64,000 nucleotides of DNA from Datisca glomerata (GCA_003255025.1 QANY01007306.1:439219-503218); one strand, 5' to 3'; shown: positions 44,854 to 57,560, counted from the stretch's first letter. Notes: generated by a model not told the origin, from the sequence alone. Numbers and translations are program-made.

Positions 44854-46980
44854 GTTCGAGAACGGTGATTTTGAAAACAAGAGCATAAGCAACAACTTTG
44901 ACAATCCCATTCTTAGCGTAGAGTCAAGTGAAAGTGACAAGGATAATTTCGAACCATCTCCGGAAATGTTAAAAATGGTAGAGTTAGATGAAAAAATAAC
45001 TCAACCATATCAAGAGTTAACGGAGGTGATAAATTTAGGATTGGAGGGAGAGATGAAAGAAGTCCAAATTAGCACTTCTATGACAAGCCAAGGCAACCGA
45101 GAATTAATTGACTTACTCAAAGAGTATATTGATGTCTTTTCATGGTCTTACCAAGATATTCCAGGTCTTGACACTGATATTGTGGTTCATCATTTGCCAC
45201 TTATGCCCGAAAGTAAACCAGTGCGACAAAGTTAAGGAAAATGAAACCAGACATGCTGGTACAGATCAAAGAAGAAGTTAAAAAGCAAGTAGATGCGGGT
45301 TTTCTAGAAGTAGCAAAATATCCTGAATGGGTTGCTAACATAGTCCCAGTGCTGAAGAAAAATGGGAAAGTAAGGGTGTGCGTCGATTATAGAGATTTAA
45401 ATCGGACAAGCCCCAAGGATTATTTTCCATTGCCCCATATCGATGTCTTAGTAGATAACACTGCGGGACATTCAACCTTCTCTTTCATGGATGGTTTTTC
45501 GGGGTATAACCAAATCAAAATGGCTCCTGAAGACTGTGAAAAGACAACTTTTATAACTTTGTGGGGTACATTTTGTTATAAGGTTATGCCATTTGGTTTG
45601 AAGAATGCAGGGGCAACTTACCAGCGGGCAATGGTAACATTGTTTCATGATATGATGCATAAAGAAATTGAAGTGTACGTTGATGATATGATTGCCAAAT
45701 CACGTCAAGGAGAAGATCATAAGGTCACTCTACGAAAACTATTTAGACGGTTGAGAAAGTTCCAGTTAAAGCTTAACCCGACAAAATGTACATTCGCAAC
45801 CTCTTCAGGGAAACTACTTGGTTTTGTCGTGAGCAAGGAAGGAATAAAAGTTGACCCTGATAAGGTTCGAGCCATCATTGATATGCCACCACCTCAAAAT
45901 CAAAAGGAAGTTAGAGGTTTCTTGGGGAGATTAAATTACATAGCCCGTTTCATCTCACAGCTAACTGCAACTTGTGAACCTATCTTTAAACTTCTCCGCA
46001 AAAGTGATACAGAAGGATGGAATGATGATTGTCAAATTGCTTTTGAGAAGATCAAGCAATACTTGCAAAATCCACACATACTTGTTCCTCCAACTCCAGG
46101 GCGTCCACTCATTTTGTATCTTACAGTAACAGGAAAATCCATGGGTTGCGTACTTGGTCAGCATGACGCTTCTGGAAGGAAAGAACAAGCAATATACTAT
46201 TTAAGCAAAAGGTTCACAAATTATGAGGCTAATTATTCGATGTTGGAGAAAACGTGTTGTGCATTGGCCTGGGTTGCTCATCGGCTTAGACAATACATGT
46301 TATACCACACCACTTGGTTAATTTCAAAGATGGATCCTATCAAGTATATCTTTGAAAAGCCATCACTTTCTGGATGGATTGCTAAATGGAAAATGTTACT
46401 CATAGAATATGATATTGTCTATGTCACGAGGAAGTCAATAAAAGGAAGCGTACTTGCTGATTATCTGGTAGATCAACCAATGCAAGATTATGAGTCTATG
46501 AAGTTTGATTTCCCTGATGAGAGCATTTTAGTCATATTCAAAAATGAAGAAGAATCTGCATACCCTGAATTGTGGACAATGCTATTTGATGGTGCATCTA
46601 ATGATGTAGGACATGAAATTGGGGCAATCCTTATATCACCTAAAGGATTTTTTTCCATTTATGGCAAAACTGTGCTTTGATTGTACAAATAATGTGGCAG
46701 AATATGAGACATGTTCCATGGGAATTCAAGAAGCTTGTGATATGAGGATAAAGAAGCTTCGAGTGTACGGAGATTCGCTATTGGTGATACGACAACTGAA
46801 CAGAGAATGGGAAGCTAGAGACTCTAAGCTAATACCTTATAAAAAACATGTCATTAAGTTAAGTCAAACTTTTGAAGTGATCTCATTTGACCATATACCC
46901 AGAGAGAATAATCAAATCGCAGATGCGCTGGTAACTCTAGCGTCCATGTTTGCTGCAGACTCTAAGGAAGAAGCTCAACC
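44854..46980 (+). pseudogene. Ogre reverse transcriptase and RNase H, broken
   Basis: After the intron the frame runs to a 1-nt deletion near 45229, then continues at 45241. RT blocks are VPVLKKNGKVRVCVDYRDLN, DGFSGYNQIKMAPEDCEKTT, CYKVMPFGLKNAGATYQRAM and the catalytic EVYVDDMIAKSR (about 45670-45705). The retroviral-type RNase H follows (AIYYLSKRFTNYEANYSMLE). A second, aRNH-type RNase H (TMLFDGASND, then NNVAEYETCSMGIQEACDM, HIPRENNQIADALVTLASMF) is the Tat-lineage mark. A frameshift at a T run near 46650 breaks the second RNase H. All catalytic residues of the YVDDM box are kept. Confidence 0.9.
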
Positions 46981-48298
46981 CATAAAAATTGAGAGGCGAG
47001 ATTTTCTTGCTCACTGTATGAGCATTGAAGAAGAGCCAGACACAAGACCTTGGTATTACGACATCAAACAATATATAAAGAATGGAGAATATCCATCCAA
47101 GGCTTCTGAGAATGGTAAACGCACTATTAGAAGATTGCCCATGGGTTTCTTCTTGAATGGTGAAATACTCTACAAAAGAAACCATGATATGGTGCTCTTA
47201 AGATGTGTTGATGCAAGGGAAGCGAATCAAATCATAAAGGAGATTCATGAAGTAATTTGTGGAGTTCATGCTAATGGATATATGATGGCCAAACAAATCT
47301 TGAGAGCATGATATTATTGGTTAACTCTAGAATCTGACTGCATCAAGTACGCCAGGAGATGTCATAACTGTCAAATTTATGCGAATAAAATTCACGTACC
47401 CGTATCCCCTTTACATGTAATGGATGCGCCTTGGCCGTTCTCTATGTGGGGCATAGACGTCATTGGTCCCATCACACCCAAAGCCCCTAACGGGCATCGC
47501 TTCATTTTGGTATCTATAGATTATTTTACCAAATGGGTGGAGGCACGTTCTTATTCAAGTGTAACCAGAAGTGCGGTTGTTAAGTTTATTAAAAAGGAGA
47601 TAATTTGTCGATATGGTCTACCTGGAAGGATCATCACAGATAATGGTACAAATTTAAATAACAAGATGATGAAAGAATTATGTGAGCAATTAAAAATTAA
47701 GCATCATAATTCATCTCCTTATCGTCTGAAAATGAACGGAGTAGTGGAAGAAGCCAATAAGAACATAAAAAGGATCATAGAGAATATGACGGAGGTTTAT
47801 AAAGATTGGCATGAGATGCTCCCATTTGCACTGCATGGGTACCGCACATCAGTCAGAACATCAACTAGGGTAACTCCATTCTCTTTTGTATATGGCATGG
47901 AAGCAATCCTTCCAATTGAGGTGGAAATTCCCTCCCTCAAAGTCTTAATGGAGGCGAAATTAGAAGAAGCAGAGTAGGTACAGACACGAGATGAGCAATT
48001 AAATTTCATCGAGGAAAAAAGATTGACGACATTATGTAGAGGGCAATTATATCAAAGAAAAATGATGCACGCATATGACAAAAAATTGCGTCCCCGATGT
48101 TTCCGAGAAGGAGACTTGGTGTTAAAAAAGATACTCCCATATCAAAAGGCTCACCGAGTGAAGTGGACCCCAAATTATGAGGGACCTTTCATTGTCAAGA
48201 AGGCTTTCTCGAGAGGAGCTCTCATGCTAACAAACATGGATGGAGATGATTTACCGCACACGGTTAATTCTGATGCAGTCAAGAAGTACTTCGTTTGA
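46981..48298 (+). pseudogene. Ogre integrase, broken
   Basis: The zinc-binding HHCC part (IHEVICGVHANGYMMAKQIL, then YARRCHNCQIY, about 47243-47380) contains a TGA at 47309. The catalytic core keeps WGIDVIGPI, TDNGTNLNN and the Glu of VVEEANKNIKRI (about 47435-47770). A TAG at 47975 precedes the C-terminal part (RCFREGDLVLKKILPYQKAH, KWTPNYEGPFIVKKAF), which ends at 48298. With both stops suppressed it would be full length; as it stands it is inactive. Confidence 0.9.
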
Positions 48299-49136
48299 CC
48301 ACTCTAAGTATGGGAAAATGAAGTTAAAAAAATGCTAAAGCTGTCTCGAATACTGTAGAAATTCTTCTTACATTTTTTTCTTCTATTTTCTTTTTCCAAA
48401 CCATCGTTTGTAAACACTGTTCATCATCAATGAAGAGCCTTTCTTTTCTTCTTTCTTTCCCAGTTGACAAATACATATACTTCATCTTCTCTTTATTTCC
48501 ATTATTTCTTATTCCTCTTAGTTCTAAGATATCATTAATTACTCTTGAAATAACTCAGAAGAATAAACTTGGTCAGTTGAAAGCTAATTGAAAAAAAAAT
48601 TGGAACTAAGAAAGGTGACCTGATTGTAAAGTAAAATCTAAAAAGTCATCACGAGGAATGTCAATATGCGCATGACAAAGGCTAAAGCGAAATTGGAGGA
48701 TTACCCAATTAGAAGTATAGAAGAGAAGCAGAGAGATTATCTACCACTGACATGGAGCCAAATACTGGAGCATAAACTAATAAATAAGGATGTATCATTT
48801 TCCTAAAAATATGCTCGATACTTCATTGTGAGTCCATGATCCTAGGTCAAGTGATTATTCTAAAGGGTGTTGGATATGTTTAAAAATCATCATATAATTT
48901 TCTTATAAAGGTTCACAATCATGCATAGCATGCACGCATTCAAAATCACTACTTTACATTTATGTTCAAGAATTACAATGCATAGACATACACCACATTA
49001 GTTGTTTGACAAATTTAGGTGCATGAATCACTTAATGATATTTTTTCGAAATTCACACATGACCTTCCAACATTTAAAGCATGCATTAGTTTAGTTTTTG
49101 TTGTCATGAGACTTGCATAAGTCAACTTTAACATCA
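48299..49136. other. Ogre 3' untranslated region, no gene seen
   Basis: Follows the integrase stop. No open frame of note and no recognised motif before the tandem repeats. Confidence 0.6.
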
Positions 49137-49430
49137 ATTAATATGGTTAAATCGAACCCGAATTGAGTCGAGGTCGAAGCCCGGTGTCAGCGCCGGGTCC
49201 ATTTCCTTTTCAATTAATGTGGTTAAATCGAACTCGAATTTAGTCGAGGTCGAAGCCTGCATCCACACAGGTTCGTTTTCCTTTTCAGATATCTTTGGTT
49301 AAATCGAACCCGTCTTCATCGCGGTCGAAGCCCGGTGTCAGCGCCTAGTCCATTTCAAATATCTCAGTTAAATCAAACCCGCATTGAGCGAAGTCGAAGC
49401 CTGTGTCTATCCAGGTCCATTTCGCTCCAT
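49137..49430. repeat. Minisatellite before the Ogre 3' LTR
   Basis: Four units of about 70-85 bp built on GGTTAAATCGAACCCGAATT, GTCGAGGTCGAAGCCCGGTG and TCCATTTCCTTTTCA. Unit 1 also has a small palindrome, CCCGGTGTCAGCGCCGGG. The GC-rich repeats stand out from the AT-rich surroundings. Confidence 0.88.
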
Positions 49431-49540
49431 CTCATAGAGCCTTATTTAGTCGAGGTTTCTATTCCCTATTTCATATATTATTGTAGCGATCAAAATACTT
49501 ATCTACTCCTTTGTACACATTCTGAGATCAGAAGCGTGCT

Positions 49541-49553
49541 CAAAGGGGGCAGC
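49541..49553 (+). promoter_or_regulatory. Ogre polypurine tract
   Basis: CAAAGGGGGCAGC directly precedes the TG start of the 3' LTR, the plus-strand primer position. Confidence 0.75.
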
Positions 49554-51560
49554 TGTAGATACCGTATTTTATCCGGCCTAATACATGAAATATACATGCT
49601 TTATATTTTGGTTTTTTTAATAATCCAAGACTATATGTATAATTTGAAAACTAATCCAATACTAAAATAAGAAAATTGGTCCAAAGACTAAAAAGTAAAA
49701 ATTGAAAAAAGAGGACTAAAAAATAAAAATTGAAAAAAAGACTAAAAGTAAAAAAAGGCAAACCCTAATTTTGCCTATAAATAGGAATGGAGTCTTCACT
49801 TAAGGGGAGGTCTTTTGGGGAGTAAAAAAAAGGGGAAGTCATTTTTTAAAGTGAGAAAGAGAGGGGTTGGAAAGAAAGGTGATTTTAGAGAGAGGAAGAA
49901 GATCTACACTTCTATTATCTTCATCTTCTTCCATCTTTTCTTCTCAAGGTAGCTTAATTGTTTGGTACATTTGTTCATAATATATTTTGTTCATCTCTCT
50001 TCTTCATATGAATGTAGTTGATATCTTTTGTATTTTTTTATACATAAGTGGATTGTTCATTCCCTATCATTTCTCCTCATTTAAATCTTAACATTTTAAT
50101 TTCATGTTTTGATGATTTCTTTACAAGTTGGATATTGAGATGTCTTTGTCATCAACTTAATTAATGACGATGATGATAAAGCTTTGAGGGGTGGAAAAAT
50201 TAACCAAATGTGAATCAACCCTTTTAATGGGTTGAAAGTGTACATTTGATGCAAAAATCCCCTAGGATAATTTTTTCACACATAACAATGCATAGAATAG
50301 AGAATAAAACCTCTATACAAGATTATGCAAATATCTAAGTTGTGAAACTTTTAATTTTCCTACAAAGATTTTTTAATATTATGTTCATCATTTTGTGACA
50401 CTTGTTTGAACTAATTATCATCCATGATCATCCCTTTTGCTATTTGATTAGCAATGACTAATGAGGGAAGGAAAAAAATGACAATTAGTGGACTAAGTAG
50501 TAAAAAAAAATAGACATATTTATGTTAAAAAAATATATTGTTTATTTTTTCATCATTTTTTAAATTTATTTATTTATTTATTTAATAATATTATTATTAT
50601 TACTATTATATTACATTATAATATATAATATTAAAAAAAAATAAAAACATGATGCAACAGAGGAAAGTGTTCCTCTGTTGCAGCAAGAGCTGCAACGCTG
50701 CTCTTGCTATATATATATATATGTATATATTTATAATTTTTTTTTTAAAAATTTCTTTCATTTATTACATAATATAGTATTTTACTTTATTCTTGCATTT
50801 TTATAATCTCAACATTTTATGTTTTCTATAATTTGACATCCTATAACTTATCTCTATTCTTTTACTTCCGTTTTGTTGTAATTATTAACATTAATTTCCT
50901 TTACATGTTTATTTATTTAGCATTTTTGCATCGTCATGTTTATAATGCGATTCCTGCATTATTCCCTTATTATTATAATTAATGTTCATGTATGCGTGGA
51001 TTATAATTTTAATAATTAGATTTAGATTTTGTTACTTCTATTATTTAATTTTCACTAAAAAAGACCGACGATGGACTTTGAGATTTTTGGATACCAAACT
51101 TCTCGCTACTGAGGTGAGGAGTTATTCTTGGGATACCGAGAATAACTCTAATAATGCTTTGATTTAAAAAGATATGAGAATACAAAAAAAGTAATTTTTT
51201 TCAATGGTCTTTGAACCACCCATTAAAAGTAATTTATTTTGTTTATTTCTATGATACAAAATTCCTCAAATGGGACATTCAAAAATAAATCTCTTTAACC
51301 TTTGCCTTAAAATAAAAAAATGGATAGCATTTGATTAAATTTGGTAATCATTTTATAATGGGTGTTGTAGGGTGCTAATACCTTCCACACACACAAACGA
51401 CTCCCGAACGAACTTTGAGTTTTCGTAGATTAAAAAATTTCATCTTAAAATTGGATGACCAATCACACTCTAAAAATGATTGGTGGCGACTCCAAATTTC
51501 TTTTTCCTTTAAAAATAATTTTTTTTAATCGCCACTTCACGTCGCACGCATGGTGCGACA
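49554..51560 (+). repeat. 3' LTR of the Ogre element
   Basis: Starts TGTAGATACCGTATTTTATC and ends GGTGCGACA, followed by the target duplication tagtg. It is 2,007 bp, longer than the 5' LTR mainly through the segment at about 50555-50700. Confidence 0.93.
50555..50710. repeat. LTR-specific segment with two strong hairpins
   Basis: This AT-rich segment is absent from the 5' LTR. It ends with a perfect 12-bp inverted repeat (GCAACAGAGGAA, loop of 4, TTCCTCTGTTGC, about 50655-50682) and a second one (GCAAGAGC ... GCTCTTGC, about 50684-50708). The 5' LTR has only CGTTGCAGCTCTTGC at the matching place (about 37937-37951). Confidence 0.88.
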
Positions 51561-51565
51561 TAGTG

Positions 51566-53030
51566 TTAGATTCATTGTTTGGTTATGTATTAGAGATGAA
51601 ACTACTCAAATTCAGGAATTTATCTTAGATCATTAAAACGTTAATGTAAAACAAGATAAAATATTTCATTGAATTTTATTAAATAATTAAATAAAAAGGA
51701 AAGTTTAATTATTTGGTCAATCAAAAGTTTTTCCTTTCAACCCCTACTTATATATACTAGACCTAAAAAATATGCATTGCACGTGGGTCTTCATTTTGGG
51801 TTAGCCCCTAAATAATGTTTAAAGCTGAATGTGAACGTGACGACTAGTATAGGAGGATGTGGAGCAGTGGCCTAATTTGGGATCATTTTGGTAGTTGATT
51901 AATGTATTCTCGAAGCATTTTGAGTGTTTCATTCAGCTTTGATTAAATGAGCCCTTAGCTCTGTATGATTGATTAATGCTGGCGTTTGACCTTGTCGTCT
52001 GTATTGTTGAATCTAATTTCCCTTGAACTTATTCAAGTGTTATGTTACAATTCAGAGGTTTTTTTTTCAAAGATGAGTTTCTATTTTAGTAGGTGTAAAA
52101 AGTACCTACGACTCTGAAGCTTCGTGTAGTGTAGCACAATTACCTGCGATCAGAAAATGAAGCTGATCATGGATTGGCTCGGCTTGGTCTTTCAACTTAT
52201 GATCGTGTAGTTTAGAGGGGTTTTTCTTATATTATTATAGACATTTTAGTACTTGAGTCTGTTTAGCTTTTGCTAGTTTTAAAAATGTGATAAGATATGA
52301 TGAATCTGAAAAATGTCCATTGCCGGTAGAAATGACATGAAAAATATATAAAAGAAAAAAAATGCACAAGAAGTGTGGAATATGTGCCTTGTAGAGCAAA
52401 ATTTTGAATATATTTTTTTATATATTTGAGATAAAATTCTATTACCCCTAAACATTGATCGAAAATCAATTCACCTCTCCAACACTATTATTTTTAGGAT
52501 AGAAGTGAATTTTGACGCCGTTTACATGACACTCTGGATGGAGGGTTTTTTTATTGTTAAAATTTAATAGGCTGATTGATTTTGACTCAAACTTTAAGGT
52601 ATTATAAAAATAAACCCTGCTTATTCTTTAGTTCAATATGTTATTATATCACGTCCTTTATTTTGACTAAAAAGATAAAAAAACTCAATTTACATTGATT
52701 GTTTTGCAATCACCCACCTTACTTTTTCAGTCCAATTTATACGTGCATGCCCTCTAAAATGTTTATAATTCACTTGTTATACAAATTCTACTAGTTTAAC
52801 TTATAAACTAAAAAAAATTTCAGTTCACTTCCAGAAAATATTTAACGCAAAGCCATTCGGACAAAATGATTTAAAGTTGAAAACTGAGATATTATCCGTA
52901 ATATATTTGAAAGACCCAAAATTTAATCTATCTGATAAATCATGTCAATTTTATTAAATCAGAATTTGGTCTTATAGATAGATATGTACAACTTTTGTAT
53001 AATAGCTTAAATTAATATTTAAATTACTAG
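51566..53030. other. Intergenic sequence right of Ogre, no gene recognised
   Basis: AT-rich. The short open frames here match nothing I recognise. Confidence 0.5.
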
Positions 53031-53250
53031 TTATCCCAAAAGCTTAAGTTGTTGGGTTAAGAGGGTTAAGTTGTTGGGTTAAGAGAGAGTGTATGTGTGA
53101 AAGTTTTTTAATGATCCTATTTTAAATTTAATTATTTTTAAATAGGGAGGTAGAATGTTGATGCGGGCATTTGAACTCAGGGACTCTCTTTTTTGATACT
53201 ATGTTAAGTTTTGAGTTATTACAAAGCTTAAACTGTTAGGTTAAGACGGA
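53030..53250. repeat. Degenerate plant repeat with terminal direct repeats
   Basis: CCCAAAAGCTTAAGTTGTTG at 53035 recurs as ACAAAGCTTAAACTGTTAG near 53222, flanking TTTGATACTATGTTAAGTTT. This combination is common in transposon-derived repeats of plant genomes. The segment GGTTAAGTTGTTGGGTTAAG-type is duplicated in tandem near 53050-53085. Confidence 0.5.
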
Positions 53251-54427
53251 TTTATATATTTGAATGAATTCTTAACAATTAAGTTTAAATACTGACATTT
53301 CATCCAAATTATGAGTTCCTAACTTACTTTATTAATATAGTATTATTATTAAATATTTTGTTAAAGATAAATAATATTCATCAATAAAATTTTGAATTGT
53401 TCACTATCAAGTGGTAAACAAGTCTCTTTATTATCTGATTCTTACTTCCTATTGAAGCCTAAAATTTCAATAAACTGATCAACACATATTTCATTATAAA
53501 CATAACTAGATCTATTAGTCATATCTAGGCCGTTCAATGAAAAATAATTGTTCACATCTGATTAACACGAAAAAATATTTTTAGAGTCGAGATCTGACTT
53601 CATTTTTTTATTTAACAGTCGATCATAATGATTCTTTCATGATTGTCCTCAAACAGAAGAAATCCCTGATCTAAAATTTATTTGCCTCCTAGGAAAATCA
53701 AAGCCTATGTTAAAAAAGATACCAACCATAGTATCTTATGCCTTATGTATATGGCGGGACCTAACCCTATTGAGGTTATCTTTAACCTATTCAAGGCAAA
53801 TTTAAAGCATTAGCTAATTGACTTTTCATACCTTTTCATTGACTTCTCCACATCCATTCTCCTCCGTAAGGTGGTTATGATAATGTTTTAGTAGGAAAGA
53901 TTCTCTTTCTACTATGTGCTTCAAAATTATAATTTCCCATATATACACCACGTATTCTTTTTTTTCTAATTTTTTTATCATAATTATATTTGAGTAATCG
54001 TGTGAAGTAATTAACTATGTGAATGCGTACTAGTTCACATATCATTCAATAAGTTTCGAAAAATTCTTCATCCTTATGAGTTATGATGAGAGTAAACAAG
54101 GAGTTTATAGTACACTCATGAAGTACTTATTTGTCTACATAAATGGACGCACATCTCTTATTAGTATATATACAAATAAATATCATTATATTGTATATAG
54201 TGAATATATATATATATATTATGTAAAATATTATTATATTTATCTGTATTATAATATAATATATAGCGAGTAAAAGATGTGGTTTAAACTTGACCATTGG
54301 AACTTGTAAGCAACAAAGTTTGTGGGTCAATAAATCCATTTTATGTTCTTTGTTTGTAATATATGTTATAGCATATTTATTTGTTGCGTTATGTTAGTGG
54401 AAGTCATTTTCCAAAGTGAGCAAGAGT
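53251..54427. other. Intergenic AT-rich sequence
   Basis: No gene recognised. A run of AT dinucleotides lies near 54203-54220. It ends with agagt (54423-54427), the target duplication of the Copia element. Confidence 0.5.
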
Positions 54428-54645
54428 TGTAAAAATATAAAGTTAGTAAGTTAGTTTATTGGTTAAGTTAGTTTAAGGTCATTATAGTCTTTCGCTTAAA
54501 CTAGCCATTAGACTCTTTGTTTGGCTTGTATATTGTAAGATGAGGAGGAAGAATTACCATTAACCTCCAAGATAGTTTTTCTCTTAAACTAGCCATTAGA
54601 CTTTTTGTTTGGCTTCCTCATCTTGCATCTCTGTACAAGTCTTTA
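54428..54645 (+). repeat. 5' LTR of the Copia element, rearranged
   Basis: Matches the 3' LTR at both ends (TAGTAAGTTAGTTTATTGGT; CTCATCTTGCATCTCTGTAC). In the middle it carries an inverted segment and a duplication: CTTAAACTAGCCATTAGACT occurs twice (near 54496 and 54581). Confidence 0.88.
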
Positions 54646-54682
54646 TTGTATCAAAGCCTATCTGACCTTTGTTATTATCATG

Positions 54683-55480
54683 GTTGAGAACCCAGGAAAT
54701 TCTTCCTTTACTGCTCACGAAGAAAGTGACAAACAGGGTGATTCACAGAAATCTTCTCAAACTTAATCTTCCACTCATTTTGATTCTGGAAAGATCCTTC
54801 AAACTCAATCTTCTAAAGAACCTGTTTTGACCACCAATTTGCCCATGGCAAGTACATGACAAAATACCCATTCACCTATTTTTCTCCGATCCAATATTTG
54901 TAACCTAATATCAATTCGCCTTGATTCTACAAATTCTATCTTATGGAAGTACCAAATCTCAGCTATATTGAAAGCTCATATGATATTGGGGTTTGTAGAT
55001 GGCTTAGTGAAGTGTCTTCCAAAATTGATCAAGAATGATGGAGGTCTCAAAATCTTGAATTTAAGATTTGAGCAATGGGTTTCATGGGGCCATGCGCTTA
55101 TGACTTTGATAAACACAACCCTTTCCCCCCACTACATTATCTTATGTTGTTGGATGTGAGACATCGAAGGAGGTATGAGAATCAACTAAGCATTGATTCT
55201 CTTCTCTTTCTCGAACTAATATAGTTCAATTGAAATATGATCTTCAAACTATGTCCAAGAAGCCTATTGTAAGTCTGGATTCCTACATTCAGCATATAAA
55301 AGAAGTCAAAGATAAGCTGACAACAGTCTCAATTAATGTTAAAGTTGAAGACATACACCATAAATGGATTGCCAACAGAGTACAACACAGTGAGAACTTC
55401 TATAAGAACCAGGGCAGAACTGATGTCTCTCAAGGAACTCCATGTGCTTCTGAAAATCGAGGAATGATACCTTGAATCTC
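54683..55480 (+). pseudogene. Copia gag remnant
   Basis: Starts MVENPGNSSFTAHEESDKQG (54683), reaches a stop near 54765, and continues as STNSILWKYQISAILKAHMI and GFVDGL (about 54930-55000). After a stop it continues as SKKPIVSLDSYIQHIKEVKD (about 55256). This is the gag (UBN2-type) region of Copia elements. Downstream (55590-55690) a Gly/Arg/Asn-rich stretch in another frame (RGGRNNGNGRSN) is the nucleocapsid part. Confidence 0.8.
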
Positions 55481-55899
55481 AGAATAAGATTCAAGAAGCT
55501 TCTCAGCCTTCAAAATACTGGGTAACAATAAGATTCAAGAAGTACATGGCAAATGGGCACAACCTTTCTTGCATCATATAATAATAAATGTAACAATAAA
55601 GGAAGAGGCTTCCGTGGAGGAAGAAATAATGGAAATGGTAGATCTAATTCTGGACGTGGAGGAAGAAACAAAAACTGGAACCCCACTTCTTAGCCTTCAA
55701 AATCCTGGGAACAACACTTCAGAATCAACGAAACTTCAAGAACTCAGATGGATACTCATGATTCCAGAACAACAACATCAAAATTCAATGCCAAATCTAT
55801 CAACGCTTTAGATGAATTTCTCCTACCAACAGAGAAATCCATAAACTAATCTCGCTGCCATGAATGCAATTACTCAAAGCACTCGGCAACCAAATTCAC

Positions 55900-57560
55900 A
55901 GGTATGGCTTTTAAACACTTGGTGTAATACCCATTTGACACCTGATCTTGTAAATATCTTCAACACCTCTGAGTATAATGGTGAAGAAGGAATTTCTATG
56001 GGAAATGGGCAGTCTTTAGCTATCTCTCATATATGATATGGTATGATTCATACTTCTATCAAAAAATTTCCTGTGTCTGAAGTTTATTGTGTTCCTAATC
56101 TATCTTCAAATTTGCCTTTTGTGCACAAATTTTGTGACGATAACAAATGTAGATTTATTTTTTATGATGAATGTTTCTTTATTCAGGACAAGGGATTGGA
56201 CACCATCTTGCATAAAGGGAATTGTCAAGTGCTCTTCTTTATTTAGGATAACAGTGGAAGAAGACTTTTACTCAACAATACTTGTCTTGTCCTATTTGGT
56301 TATACTCTTTTTGAGTGACTCAAAAGTATACAGTTCATTGAACAATCGGGTCATGTTGAATTGTAACTTGTTCATAACATATTTAGTAGTTGACGCAGAA
56401 AAAGTAGGTGTGAGCGATTCAAGTGTAATGCTGACTTGAGTTCACTCATCAATGGTAGCCCTATGTACTCATGCCTCATGCATTATATTGATTATGTTCA
56501 TAACATGTTTTCACACAGAAGTACATTTATTCATCTTAATAGTCATGTAGCTCCTAGTAGCTTCATGACGACTTCTATCAGATTGCTGCCCAAACATCGC
56601 CTATAGAGATTCCATAATCTCATAGGCAGTTTTCATGCTCTCATGCTTTGTTTTGAGAACGTGATCAAAAGCATGTATCATTTAGCTTTATTTTTAGATT
56701 GAATCCAAGCATCAAATTTATCCCCAATGCTTTCGCTGATCTATATCTCATACCTATTAACTTGCCTAAGAAACATCTTCCATGTCTTGGTGCAAAAATT
56801 ACTAATTATGTCTGGCACTCTAGGCTAGGCCGTCCCTCTAATAACATCGTTAAACAAATCTTGAACATAGCACATTTGCCATGTACTTCTCTTTCTGACA
56901 ATTCTTCTTGTAAAGTTGTATCTCTAATAAAATGGTGAAGTTACCTTTTCCTTTATCTGATTCTTTTCCGTTAGATATTATCCATACTTATGTTTGAGGT
57001 CCTTCTCCCATAAATTCTGCTTTAGGGCATATATTTTATGTTATCTTCATTAATGATATGTCGAGCTTTACATGTTTCTTTCCTATTATGCATAAGTCTG
57101 ATGTCTTTGGTGTGTTTAAAAGTTTAAGCCCTATGTTGAAACCATGTTCTCCACCAAGATAAGATGTTTAAGATCTGATGAAGGTGGGGAATATGTCAAT
57201 AATTCCTTTAAGACTTTTATGCTTGAACATGAAATACAACACCAAACCACATGTCTCTATACACCACGACAAAATAGGGTGGTTGAACGTAAACATAGAC
57301 ATTTAGTTGAGACTGGATTAACATTGATGCACTTTGCTTATGTCCTACTACATTATGAAATTATGCTTTTGCTGTTTCAATCTTTTTAATTAACAGGCTG
57401 CCAAATTCAATTAACCTTTTCAAAAACTTTTTGATTAACCATTTAAAAAATGTTTTGTCAAAATGACACAATATGATTCTCTTAGACTCTTTGGATGTGC
57501 TTACTATCCAAGTTTGAAATCATATATGAAAAACAAATTTGATAGTAAGACTTTCTAATG
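55900..57560 (+). pseudogene. Copia protease and integrase remnants
   Basis: A protease-region stretch reads KKFPVSEVYCVPNLSSNLPF (about 56060-56115). The GAG-pre-integrase part reads YVWHSRLGRPSNNIVKQILN (about 56810-56868). The integrase core reads IRCLRSDEGGEYVNNSFKTF and HQTTCLYTPRQNRVVERKHR (about 57156-57300), with the second Asp and the Glu of the catalytic triad. Frameshifts and stops separate the pieces. Confidence 0.82.

Larger units (their letters stand above)
36935..51560 (+). mobile_element. Ogre-type Gypsy retrotransposon, 14.6 kb, near complete
   Basis: Long LTRs (36935-38806 and 49554-51560) start TGTAGATACC and are flanked by the perfect 5-bp target duplication tagtg (36930-36934 and 51561-51565). 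The order is LTR, primer site, ORF1, gag, protease with G-patch, intron, RT, RNase H, integrase, tandem repeats, polypurine tract, LTR. ORF1 before gag and the intron before RT are the hallmarks of Ogre elements in the Tat lineage. About nine lesions (stops at 40208, 43780, 44498, 47309 and 47975; frameshifts near 40350, 44045, 45229 and 46650) disable it. The first 260 bp of the two LTRs differ at roughly nine places, so insertion is fairly recent. Confidence 0.93.
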
